A stretch of 64,000 bases of DNA, from contig JADJXP010000002.1 of the NCBI GenBank assembly GCA_016715795.1, forward strand, positions 1 through 64,000. Reading direction: 5' to 3'. The position numbers and the translations under genes were made by a program. The DNA comes from Chloracidobacterium sp. (GTDB taxonomy: Bacteria > Acidobacteriota > Blastocatellia > Pyrinomonadales > Pyrinomonadaceae). A model generated the notes under the pieces. It saw only the letters and a list, made by a program, of their open reading frames with translations. It ran no database searches and had not been told where the DNA came from. Below are positions 1 through 8,677 of the stretch, piece after piece. Position 1 is the stretch's first letter. Each line of letters opens with the position of its first letter.

Positions 1-2
1 GG

Positions 3-32
3 TACGCACCGAGAACGATCTGTCGGTGCGTA
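3..32. repeat. Perfect inverted repeat at the window edge
   Basis: Nine-base arms (TACGCACCG and CGGTGCGTA) match perfectly around a 12-base loop. No T-run follows on the plus strand, so it is not a clear intrinsic terminator. It may be the end of a gene or RNA lying left of the window; nothing further can be said. Confidence 0.5.
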
Positions 33-146
33 GAATGGTTCGGTTTAGGAGGGTCGAACGACCGGGGACGGTATCGGGAAACCCCCTTGTTAATTACAAA
101 CAATTTTCAACAGTTTGTCAATATATTAAACGATTAGCGGTGGCGG

Positions 147-175
147 TTGACAGAGTAAGGAAAGGTGTTAAGAAT
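147..175 (+). promoter_or_regulatory. Possible sigma-70 promoter for the SurA-like gene
   Basis: A perfect TTGACA at 147-152 is followed after 17 bases by AAGAAT, a 4/6 match to the -10 consensus, just upstream of the first gene. The -10 is weak, so this is only a candidate. Confidence 0.35.
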
Positions 176-186
176 CAACAAATAAG

Positions 187-870
187 GTGATGATATGCGG
201 CCCGGGAAAGATGCTTGTATTGGTCGCGACCCTGTCGGCGGCGATGGTAACGGCGTCGGTCGCACAGCAAGTCGTTGACCGAACGGTCGCGACGGTAACT
301 AGCGGATCGCGCACCGAACTGATCACGTATTCCGACGTCGTCTGGCAACTCGCTCTGGAGCCGGGCGTTCAGCTCGAATCGCCGCGGTCGGAGGACCTCA
401 ATCGTGCACTGCAAACCCTTATAGATCAGCGGCTTTTCGCTATCGAGGCCGAGCGGCTGCCGCGTGCCGCACCGACAGAAAAGGAGATCACCGCCGAGAT
501 CGGGCGGCTGATCAGCTTTTTTCCGTCCGCGGCCGCATTTGAGGCAAGGCTGAAAATGGCCGGATTTGAATCCGTGCAGGACGCAGCCTTCGCGAGGCTG
601 ATCTCAAAACGGCTGGCGATAGAAAAGTACATTGATTTTAGGTTTCGCAGCTTTGTGGTCGTCTCGGCAGATGAGGTGACGCGCTACTATCGTGACATCT
701 TCGTTCCGGATTTCAGACGCCGCTTTCCGGGCCTGCTGATGCCGACGCTCGACGAAAAACGAGAAGAAATACGCGAAAGACTTGAGAATGAGAAGATCGG
801 CGCGTCGATCGGAAGGTTTCTCGACGAAGCCAAGCGACGCACGGCGATCGAGGTGCTGTTCGAGGTTTGA
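187..870 (+). CDS. Secreted SurA N-terminal-domain-like protein without a PPIase domain
   Basis: A 227-residue exported protein. The N-terminus (about residues 9-27) is a signal peptide ending near SVAQ. The mature start, VVDRTVATV followed by ITYSDV, is the pattern that opens SurA-type periplasmic chaperones. The C-terminal helix (LDEKREEIRERLENEKI, ending in a basic stretch and IEVLF) matches the closing strand and helix of the SurA chaperone module. No parvulin isomerase domain lies between them, so a chaperone-only or substrate-binding role is inferred. Start candidates are GTG 187, ATG 190 and ATG 211; the last would begin directly at the signal peptide. It overlaps the next gene by four bases, which suggests translational coupling. 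Confidence 0.7.
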   Translation: MMICGPGKMLVLVATLSAAMVTASVAQQVVDRTVATVTSGSRTELITYSDVVWQLALEPGVQLESPRSEDLNRALQTLIDQRLFAIEAERLPRAAPTEKEITAEIGRLISFFPSAAAFEARLKMAGFESVQDAAFARLISKRLAIEKYIDFRFRSFVVVSADEVTRYYRDIFVPDFRRRFPGLLMPTLDEKREEIRERLENEKIGASIGRFLDEAKRRTAIEVLFEV

Positions 871-3788
871 CCAACGGGACGTCAAGGATGTTGAAGTTTG
901 CTCTTCTAACAGCGATCTTGAGCTCGGTCACGTCCATGTTGTTTGTGGCGTCGCCGTCCGATGCGGTCAGTGCAACGGCGGATCACATGATAAGCGGCCC
1001 GGTCATCTCCACGGCGGAAGCGGTCGGAATAAGCGAGGCAGTATCAGTAATTGCAGGGCGGAACCGTCCGGTAAAAAGGCGTATCTCGCCGGGCAAGATC
1101 TCTGTTAGAACGGTCGGGCGCGACGGTGACACGACATTTGCAAACATGTCGGGAAGGAACGATATTGATGCCTCGCGCGCGCGATCCTCGCTCGTGCCAA
1201 TGCCGACACCTTCAGTGTCGTTCGACGGCCTCGCAAACTATGACAACATCACCGCCTACAACGCGGTGATCATTCCGCCTGATACGATTGGCGACGTGGG
1301 TCCGAACCATTACGTGCAGGCGATCAATGCCCTGGTTCGTATATTCGACAAGAATGGCAATGCCATGGCGCCGCCCTTTCGGATGAGCCAGTTGTTCGCT
1401 CCGCTCGGCACTGTGTGCTCGGCCCGTGATGATGGCGAACCTATCGTAGTTTATGATCCGCTGGCTGACCGATGGATCCTGAGTCAATACTGCAATGCCT
1501 TCCCACCGTTCAGGCAGATGATCGCCGTATCGCAGACAGGTGATCCGATGGGGGCCTATTTCGTTTACGAATTCGTAATGCCAAACATTAGGCTGAACGA
1601 TTTTGCAAAGTTTGGTGTGTGGCCGGGTGGATATTACATGTCAACTGAGGAGTTTACCGGTGCGGATTTCTCAGGGCAGGGAATGTTTGCCTTTGACCGT
1701 ACGAAGATGCTAACCGGTGATCCTACGGCATCGTACATTTACTTCAGCCGAAGCTCGCCGGCGGCAACGAGGCGAGGCAATTTGTTGCCGTCTGACCTTG
1801 ACGGCCTGAGGCCGCCGCCGGACAGTGCAGCGAATGTGTTTGTTGGCTATAGAGCGACCGAATATGGTGACGCTCAGGACGCGTTACTGGTGTTTGATTT
1901 CCATGCGGATTTTGTAGATCCTGCACGCTCAACATTTACCGAACGGCCGGAGAGTCCGCTCGCGGTCGCGCCATTTGACCCGACGAGTCCGGACGGGCGT
2001 GAGGATATTGCCCAGCCGCCGCCGGGGGCGATGCTCGATTCGAACAGCGACCGGCTAGGTTATCGAGCTGCATATCGCAACCTTGGCAGCACCGAATCCA
2101 TCGTTGTGAATCAAACGGTCCGCCTATCACAAGTGCCGTATCGAGCAGGTATTCGTCTCTACGAGCTAAAGCGGAACGGAGCGACATTCACCGTCACCGA
2201 GCAAGCGACGATCGGCGAGGCTCAGTCGTCACGCTGGATAGGCAGCGCGGCGCAGGACGGGCAAGGAAACCTCGCGCTTGGCTATAACCATGTGGCGGAC
2301 GACCGCCAGCCATCGCTGCTCTACACCGGCCGCTTGGCGAGTGAGCCCGCGGGAACATTTCGCGACGAAGGGACGCTTGTAACTGGCACGGGCGTTCAGC
2401 GGATCCAAAGTGTGGGCCGATGGGGCGACTACAGTGCGATGTCGGTCGATCCGGTTGACGACTGCACCTTTTGGATGACGGGCGAATATTACACCTTAGA
2501 GAGTCAGCAGTTTCACGAGATGACCTGGCTGACGCGGATCGGGCGATTCAAGTTCCCGGAATGCACGCCGGCCCCGCGCGCAGTGATAACGGGCTCGGTT
2601 ACGAGCGCCGCGGGCGGTCAGCCACTCGACGGAGCGATAGTGTCAGCAGCGGCGTATTCACGACGAAGCGGAACGAATGGCAGCTACGGAGAGCTCGCGG
2701 TGCTGCCCGGCACTTATTCGGTGACGGCGAGCAAAAGAGGCTTTCGCTCGCAGAACGTATTGTTGACTCTCAGCAACGGACAGACGGCCACGCAGAATTT
2801 CGCGCTCGAACCTGTTCCCGTGATCGACAGTACGGGTGTCACTCTGACAGCCGAGAGTTGCGCGATCAACGGCGTTCCCGATCCGGGCGAAACGGTAACC
2901 GTTGCAGTCAGCTTGCGAAACACGGGCACGGTTCCGACTCAGAACCTTGCTGCGACGCTTCTTGCCGGCGGCGGCGTGACAGGTCCGGGCCCGCAGCAGA
3001 ATTATGGAGCGATGCCGGTCAATGGGATCTCCGTCTCGCGGCCATTCACGTTTACGGTCGATCCGACAATGCTGTGCGGGAGTAAGGTGACGATGACATT
3101 TCACCTTCAGGACGGCGCAAGCGACCTCGGCAGTGCTTTTGTAGAACTGCAGACGGGAAAGCAGGAGATAGCATTCTCGCAGCAGTTTGACCGGACGCCG
3201 CTTGGCTTTCTGCCGCCGAGGTGGGCACGCTCGGAGTCGCATTCTAACCAATTCGAGCCGCCGGGTGAGCGCAATTGGCGTACGAGCAACGCAAGGTCAA
3301 CATCGTCGGGGAAAGCGGCCTTCTCAAAAGACCTGCAGTTCGTGGGCGTGAATGAAATGGTCACACCGCAATTTCGTGTTCGCTCGTCGTCAGCTCGTGT
3401 GCGGTTTCAGAACTGGTATGATCTGGAGACAACTTTCCTCCGTAATCGCCGTTACGATGGTTCGATCCTTGAGATCAGGATCGGCGACGGGGCGTGGCAA
3501 AATATCACCTCGGCCGGCGGTATTTTCGAGTCCGGCGGCTATGATGGCCCGATCGATACCTGCTGCCAAAACCCGCTCGGCGGCGAGCCCGGCTGGTCGG
3601 GCCGCAGCGGCGTCAACCAAACATCAGAGTTCATTCTTTCGGTGGCCCGACTTCCGCCGTCGGCCGCCGGGCAACTCGTCCAGTTGAGGTGGCGCATCGG
3701 CACAGACATCGGAACATTTCGTGAGGGCCAGTACATCGATGACCTGGTCGTGACCGATGGATTCACCTGCGGCTGTCCCCAGTCGTGA
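867..3788 (+). CDS. Large secreted protein with carboxypeptidase-regulatory-like domain
   Basis: A 973-residue exported protein of unknown function. A signal peptide begins at MLKFALL. Residues about 110-560 form a large region containing PDTIGDVGPNHYVQ, a pattern I associate with big secreted proteins of Acidobacteriota. Residues about 570-650 (ITGSVTSAAGGQPLDGA, then PGTYSVTASKRGF) are a CarboxypepD_reg-like beta-sandwich. A CARDB-like adhesion module follows to about 765, and the last 170 residues look like a MAM or immune-inhibitor-A type sandwich. TTG 867 overlaps the upstream stop as TTGA; ATG 888 is an alternative that starts right at the signal peptide. No catalytic motif was recognised, so a surface or matrix role is inference. 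Confidence 0.75.
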   Translation: MTNGTSRMLKFALLTAILSSVTSMLFVASPSDAVSATADHMISGPVISTAEAVGISEAVSVIAGRNRPVKRRISPGKISVRTVGRDGDTTFANMSGRNDIDASRARSSLVPMPTPSVSFDGLANYDNITAYNAVIIPPDTIGDVGPNHYVQAINALVRIFDKNGNAMAPPFRMSQLFAPLGTVCSARDDGEPIVVYDPLADRWILSQYCNAFPPFRQMIAVSQTGDPMGAYFVYEFVMPNIRLNDFAKFGVWPGGYYMSTEEFTGADFSGQGMFAFDRTKMLTGDPTASYIYFSRSSPAATRRGNLLPSDLDGLRPPPDSAANVFVGYRATEYGDAQDALLVFDFHADFVDPARSTFTERPESPLAVAPFDPTSPDGREDIAQPPPGAMLDSNSDRLGYRAAYRNLGSTESIVVNQTVRLSQVPYRAGIRLYELKRNGATFTVTEQATIGEAQSSRWIGSAAQDGQGNLALGYNHVADDRQPSLLYTGRLASEPAGTFRDEGTLVTGTGVQRIQSVGRWGDYSAMSVDPVDDCTFWMTGEYYTLESQQFHEMTWLTRIGRFKFPECTPAPRAVITGSVTSAAGGQPLDGAIVSAAAYSRRSGTNGSYGELAVLPGTYSVTASKRGFRSQNVLLTLSNGQTATQNFALEPVPVIDSTGVTLTAESCAINGVPDPGETVTVAVSLRNTGTVPTQNLAATLLAGGGVTGPGPQQNYGAMPVNGISVSRPFTFTVDPTMLCGSKVTMTFHLQDGASDLGSAFVELQTGKQEIAFSQQFDRTPLGFLPPRWARSESHSNQFEPPGERNWRTSNARSTSSGKAAFSKDLQFVGVNEMVTPQFRVRSSSARVRFQNWYDLETTFLRNRRYDGSILEIRIGDGAWQNITSAGGIFESGGYDGPIDTCCQNPLGGEPGWSGRSGVNQTSEFILSVARLPPSAAGQLVQLRWRIGTDIGTFREGQYIDDLVVTDGFTCGCPQS

Positions 3789-3796
3789 TGCCGATC

Positions 3797-4684
3797 TCAC
3801 TTGATAACAAGCCGCTGCACTTCGACCACGTTCTGGAGGTCAGTGGGCAGAACGACTTGCGATTCCTCTTCGCCCTGATCGTTAAGGCTCGTATCAATGC
3901 GTAATTCGTCCGCGCGGATCCTGGCCAGCAGGCTACGGGGGCCGTAGAGGACAAAACTCGCCGTCCTTCCACTTTCACCGACATGTATGGAGAAGTAGCG
4001 TTCGATGCGGCGTTCGCCGATTCGTACAATCACATCGACTACGGTATTCAATACAACGACCCGCTGATTCGCGATGACCGGAACTCTCGACTCGGTGAAT
4101 TCTGCCTTTCGCCCGGTAATGTCGATCTTGTCGGTCTTGACCATATCGAGAGAACCCATAACGCTCGCGGGGCCACGGACGGTGACGTTTGGCGGGATGA
4201 CGGTCAGGCCATACAATTCAAATCCTGCCGGTAAGTTGCCGCGTGTTTCGGCCCGCACCTCAAGTTCTCTCTCCTCGACTGTCTCGAGGCTGACCACTAT
4301 TCGGCTGGGCGCTACCACGGTCAGCTTTACGCCCTGCGGGAGCGGCACGTAAACGGATTCGGGCTCAAGCGATACTACGCGATCGCCCATGGGAGATTCG
4401 GTCAGATCGACGGTTGCGCTGAGTTCGCCGCGATTGATCTGTTCGATACGGCGTTTGTCGCCGCTGATCTCGATCTCGACCTCTTGTTGCGGACTGCTTG
4501 AGATCTGGGCATTGCTTGCCGTCGTCAGGTTCAGTGGCACTATGATCCGGCGTGTCGTCGGCGTGCTCAGGCCGGTGACGACGAACCAGAGGGCCAGCGT
4601 GATCCCAAGCGCGGTCAGCTTCAGGGCCCAATCCTCGAAGAATATCTTGCGGATGATGTGCTTTGCGAAGTACTTCGTGTTCAC
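3797..4684 (-). CDS. cdaR: YbbR-domain protein, regulator of diadenylate cyclase (CdaR)
   Basis: A 295-residue single-pass membrane protein. A transmembrane helix (about residues 20-38, LKLTALGITLALWFVV) is followed by repeated YbbR beta domains facing the periplasm, with the typical VxVxxPxSVM-like strands (VRGPASVMGSLD near residue 180). CdaR proteins bind CdaA and modulate c-di-AMP synthesis. It lies directly downstream of cdaA with a 7-base gap, the classical cdaA-cdaR order. It converges on the large secreted-protein gene with an 8-base gap. No glmM follows, unlike the cdaA-cdaR-glmM operon of Firmicutes. Confidence 0.88.
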   Translation of the reverse strand: MNTKYFAKHIIRKIFFEDWALKLTALGITLALWFVVTGLSTPTTRRIIVPLNLTTASNAQISSSPQQEVEIEISGDKRRIEQINRGELSATVDLTESPMGDRVVSLEPESVYVPLPQGVKLTVVAPSRIVVSLETVEERELEVRAETRGNLPAGFELYGLTVIPPNVTVRGPASVMGSLDMVKTDKIDITGRKAEFTESRVPVIANQRVVVLNTVVDVIVRIGERRIERYFSIHVGESGRTASFVLYGPRSLLARIRADELRIDTSLNDQGEEESQVVLPTDLQNVVEVQRLVIK

Positions 4685-4691
4685 GGGCGAA

Positions 4692-5522
4692 TCAGGCTAT
4701 CTCGGTTGGCTCGGTCTTGTCGGCGAAGTGTTCCTGACGAGACTCGATCAACGGTATCTGCAGGGCCTTTAACAAGAGTTTGCGAAGTTGTGTTGCGTCG
4801 ATGTTGCGGTGAACAACGCCCGCCTCGACATAAGTGATCAGGCCTGTTTCCTCTGATACGACGATCGAGATAGCATCTGAGCCTTCGGTAATGCCAATGG
4901 CCGCGCGATGACGTGTGCCGAGTTCTCGCGAAACCTCAGGATTCTTTGTGAGCGGCAGGAACACCGAGGCAGCTGCCAGGCGTTCGTTCTGGATCACAAC
5001 GGCGCCGTCGTGCAGCGGCGTCGCCGGGTCAAATATCGTCACTAACAGGTCATAGCTTATTCGAGCATCGAGCTGGACACCGGCGTCGACGAAATTACGC
5101 AGCCCGACATTGCGTTCGATGACTATTAGTGCACCGGTCTTTTCTGAGGCGAGCGTGGTCACGGCAAGCACCATTTCGTCATAAACGCTCCCGCCAAACT
5201 GGCCGCGCTGCCGCTTCATTATCGGGAAGCGCAGCCTATTGGCAAAGAACATCAGTGCCTGTCGGATCTCGGATTGGAACAGGACTATTATCGCGATCCC
5301 GATAAAACCGACGGCGTACCGCAAAACGAATTCGAGGGTCGTCAATTCCTGAGTGGCGGCAAACCAATATAGCAGTGCCAGCAGCAGCAGTCCGATCACA
5401 GTCGGTACAGCACGGGTGCCGCGGAGCAGTTTAAGCACGACATAAACGATGACGAAAACGAGCGCAATATCAAGGATATTACGCAAGCCGCCAATCGCAG
5501 GAATTAGGTCTGAGAACTGCAT
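4692..5522 (-). CDS. cdaA: Diadenylate cyclase CdaA
   Basis: Makes cyclic di-AMP from two ATP at the inner membrane. Three N-terminal hydrophobic helices (about residues 14-33, 38-55 and 64-82) precede the DAC domain (about 100-255). The catalytic DGA motif is at 172-174 (TPLHDGAVVI) and the RHR motif at 204-206 (LGTRHRAAIG), both intact, followed by SEETG. The length of 276 residues is normal for CdaA. It is followed by cdaR in the same direction. C-di-AMP usually links potassium and osmotic control with wall growth, and an mreB gene lies immediately upstream in the same orientation. Confidence 0.95.
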   Translation of the reverse strand: MQFSDLIPAIGGLRNILDIALVFVIVYVVLKLLRGTRAVPTVIGLLLLALLYWFAATQELTTLEFVLRYAVGFIGIAIIVLFQSEIRQALMFFANRLRFPIMKRQRGQFGGSVYDEMVLAVTTLASEKTGALIVIERNVGLRNFVDAGVQLDARISYDLLVTIFDPATPLHDGAVVIQNERLAAASVFLPLTKNPEVSRELGTRHRAAIGITEGSDAISIVVSEETGLITYVEAGVVHRNIDATQLRKLLLKALQIPLIESRQEHFADKTEPTEIA

Positions 5523-5608
5523 CGCCCGGGCCGTCCGCTGTGCGTTCTAGAATAGCACAGCCGTCAGCCGGCGGATCCGTTTTTTGGACGAGAGGAGTAG
5601 TGAATAGA

Positions 5609-6683
5609 TCAGGCCTCAAACGGTATCTCCGCGTTCTGCAGAACGCCGAGTTCGTTGCGTGAAACGCGTTCGAGGAGTTCTTGGTCGTCAAACATCTTGA
5701 TGAGTCCGTTCACCGTTGCGTAACGCGGCTCGTCAGCTACGGTTACCGGCAGGTTAATGACTGAACGCATGTATTGATCGATACCATCGAGCAAAGCACC
5801 GCCGCCGGTCAGGATCACTCCGCGGTCATAAATGTCGGCGGCTACCTCCGGCCTAAGTTCGGTCAGCGTATCCTGGACGAGAAGCGCGATACGGCGGACA
5901 ATAGCCTCGACGATCGGATATACCTCACCGGTCGTGATCTCAAGAGCGGCCGGGCTGCGCGTCTCAACATTTCGCCCGCGCACCTCCATCGATTTGCCGA
6001 GCTCTTCAGGGAGAAAAGTAGATGCGAAGGTCGTCTTCAGCATCTCGATGGTCTCTTCGCCGACCTGCAGGCCGCTGTGACGCCGCAGGTGCGTAGCCAG
6101 GCTCTCGTTGATCGCGTTCGACCCATAGCGTTCTGACGTCGAGTGGACGATGGTGCCCTTAGCGATGATCGCGATGCTGGTCGTCCCGGCTCCGATATCG
6201 ACGATCGCAGATGCTCGCCTGTCGGTCGGCAGAACCCCGGCGCCGAATGCCGCCGCAAGGCCCTCTTCCATCATGAATACCTTGCCGATCCCCGCATCGT
6301 CGGCCGCATTGAGCAATGCCCGCTGCTCAACATGCGTCACGTCAGAGACCATCGACATCACGGCTTGGATCGCGATGTTAGAGCCGCCGGTCTTTGCCTT
6401 TTTTACAAAGTGGGCAAGCATTCGCTTTGTGCGTTCAAAATCCGCGACCACTCCGCCGATCAGCGGAGCCTTGACGACAACGTCGCGGCCCTCACGGCCC
6501 GCCATCTCCCGCTGCGTCTTGGCCAAAGGCAACGATCTCATCGCTCAATTCGTTGATAGCGACCAGCGACGGCTCGTCGAGTACGACACCACGGCCCTTG
6601 ACCCCGATGAGCGTGCTCGCCGTTCCAAGGTCAATAGCCATGGAATCGGTCACCAGTTTCTTGAGCGACGAGATCTTCAGCAT
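5609..6683 (-). pseudogene. mreB: Rod-shape protein MreB, coding frame broken by an apparent 1-base insertion
   Basis: An actin-like MreB. The N-terminal part (from ATG 6683) reads MAIDLGTASTLIGVKGRG, then INELSDEIVAFGQDA, and then runs into a stop. The rest (from about 6511 down to 5609) continues in another frame as REMAGREGR, then APLIGGVVADFE, IVDIGAGTTSIAI and GVILTGGGALLDG, ending normally. Dropping one base at about 6512 gives GQDAREMAGREGR, which aligns without a gap to the family pattern GHDAKQMLGRTPG. All other actin-fold motifs are intact, so either a recent mutation or a sequencing or assembly error is likely. No mreC or mreD follows in this window. Confidence 0.88.
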
Positions 6684-6720
6684 AAGGCCCGAGAATGATC
6701 AGTGATGGTTATCACGTCAG

Positions 6721-6750
6721 ATTATATGCCCAATTCGATGCAGCTTCCAA
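6721..6750 (-). promoter_or_regulatory. Probable promoter of mreB
   Basis: On the minus strand TTGGAA (6750-6745) is followed after 18 bases by a perfect TATAAT (6726-6721), 37 bases before the mreB start codon. The match is good, but no experiment supports it. Confidence 0.5.
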
Positions 6751-6758
6751 GCTCTAAG

Positions 6759-8453
6759 TTACTGCCATCGAACCTCAAAAAGCTCGACCGGTTGGGTGCG
6801 GTTCTTGACGGTGATCGGCTCGCGGCGATCTAGAGGAAAAATGTTGCCCGCGGCCGAGGCACATTCTGAACTGATGAGTATCTGGCCGCCCTTTGCATTC
6901 GATTCGAGACGCGCGGCGAGATTGACCGTATCCCCGATGGCGGTGTATTCAGACCGCCGTTCCGAACCGATGTAGCCGATAGTGGCGACGCCCGTGTGCA
7001 GGCCAATACCGATGGATAACTGTGCAAATTCCTGTCCTCTAGGGCCCGAACGCATCTCAGCCAGCTTCTTTTGCATGGCGACAGCAGCGGTCAACGCGTT
7101 CCTTGCGTCATTCGGTGTTGGTTTCGGCGCTCCAAAGAGGGCCATTAGGCCGTCACCGATGTACTTGTCGAGTGTTCCGTCATTCTCAAAAATGATCTCG
7201 GACATGGCCGAAAAATATTGATTGAGAAGTCCGACGATCTGCTCCGGGTCGGCACGTTCCGATATGCCCGTAAACCCACGAATATCAGCAAACAGGACGG
7301 TGATGGTCTCATTCACGCCGCCTAACTGGAACGAATCCGGATTTTCCAGGAGCTGTTTGACGACGTATTCGGGCATGAACCGGCCGTAATTCGCCCTGGC
7401 AACCTCCTCGCGGGCGAGGCGCTGGTGGGCTTTTACCGTTTCGACGGTTACCGCGGTCTGAGCCGCGACGGCCGAGATCAACTCGAGGTGGTCCTGCCGG
7501 AAGGCCGCAAACGGATCGAGCCGGTCAGCATAGATCACGCCGTGAACGCCTGACTGCGTGATCAGCGGTGCGCATATCGTCGAGCGAACGCCCTGTGAGA
7601 CTATAGATTCGGCTCCGCCGAACTGCTCGTCGGTCTTTGCGTCCTGAGAGAGCACGGCCACACGGTCGTTCATCACCTTGCGAGTGATGGTGCGGCTGAC
7701 ACCAAGCTTCTCGCTTAGCTTTGCGAAGCTGGCCTCGCGCGTTTTTGCCCCGATCTGATAAAGCGATGCGTGGAGGTCGTCTCTTCCCGCTCCAGTTTCC
7801 TCATTGGTCAAGAGCGCGATCACACGATCGGCCGGCGTGCCGCGAAAGATCAGGTCGGTTGCCCGCTCAAATATCTCCTCGAGGTCAAATACCGTTCCGA
7901 GCATCTTGCTCATCTCGAACAGCAGCTCAAGTATCTTGGCCTTGCGCCTGAGGTCCTTAACCTCTTCAGGCGTCACCGCTTCTGCCTCGAGTGACAAATT
8001 AGAGCGGCGGCCCATGAACTCATTCACCGAGAGTTGCACCTGCGTGTGCCCCATCGGCGCATCGTCAAAGGTCACGCTCGGTGCGGATGAATCTTCGGCT
8101 TGCTCCGCCGGCTTCGGCTCAGCCTCTGCGCTCGTATTGACCGAGCTGAATACAAGCTGGCTCTCACCGATCACGATCACATCGTCGTCATTCAGCATTG
8201 CCTCCAAATGCTGAGATCCGTTGACAAAAACATGATTGACGCTGCGGACCAACTGGCCATTTTCAATATTGCCATCAACAATGCGGAACGCTCCGGCCTC
8301 GCCAATGATGAAGGCGTGCTTTCGCGAGACGCGCCGGTCATTGAGCGTGATCACATTCTCGCGAGCACGGCCGATCGTGATTGTTTCGCCCGAGGGACAC
8401 TCCGTTTCCCACGTGTGTCCGGTCGGGTCCGTAATGGTAAGTTTTGCGTTCAA
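6759..8453 (-). CDS. FHA-GAF class III adenylate cyclase
   Basis: A 564-residue cytoplasmic signalling enzyme. An N-terminal FHA domain (about residues 5-100) has the phosphothreonine-binding GR at 28-29 and SRKH at 43-46. A GAF sensor follows at about 170-335. The C-terminal class III cyclase domain (about 375-545) keeps the metal-binding FADIRGFT, DKYIGDGLMALFG and GDTVNLAARLE. Lysine in the DKYIGDG motif with threonine in EYTAIGDT suggests ATP rather than GTP as substrate; this is inference. The FHA domain implies control by a Ser/Thr kinase, none of which is encoded here. The layout resembles the FHA/GAF cyclases of Myxococcota and Acidobacteriota. Confidence 0.92.
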   Translation of the reverse strand: MNAKLTITDPTGHTWETECPSGETITIGRARENVITLNDRRVSRKHAFIIGEAGAFRIVDGNIENGQLVRSVNHVFVNGSQHLEAMLNDDDVIVIGESQLVFSSVNTSAEAEPKPAEQAEDSSAPSVTFDDAPMGHTQVQLSVNEFMGRRSNLSLEAEAVTPEEVKDLRRKAKILELLFEMSKMLGTVFDLEEIFERATDLIFRGTPADRVIALLTNEETGAGRDDLHASLYQIGAKTREASFAKLSEKLGVSRTITRKVMNDRVAVLSQDAKTDEQFGGAESIVSQGVRSTICAPLITQSGVHGVIYADRLDPFAAFRQDHLELISAVAAQTAVTVETVKAHQRLAREEVARANYGRFMPEYVVKQLLENPDSFQLGGVNETITVLFADIRGFTGISERADPEQIVGLLNQYFSAMSEIIFENDGTLDKYIGDGLMALFGAPKPTPNDARNALTAAVAMQKKLAEMRSGPRGQEFAQLSIGIGLHTGVATIGYIGSERRSEYTAIGDTVNLAARLESNAKGGQILISSECASAAGNIFPLDRREPITVKNRTQPVELFEVRWQ

Positions 8454-8677
8454 AACAAGCGTAATTGTAAAACGTAAACGGCGAATGGCAAATCGCTGCC
8501 TGTCGCAATCGCAGACGGATACTACCTTTACACCGGTAGTGCTCTACACAAGGAATTGGGTTGCCCGTCAGCAAAATTTCTCCGAGGCCTGAGCCTTTTT
8601 GATGATACAGTACGCCTTATTTAGTGGATATTAGTGGACGAAAGTCATGAAAACCCATGTTTTCCGTCAGGAGCAAT

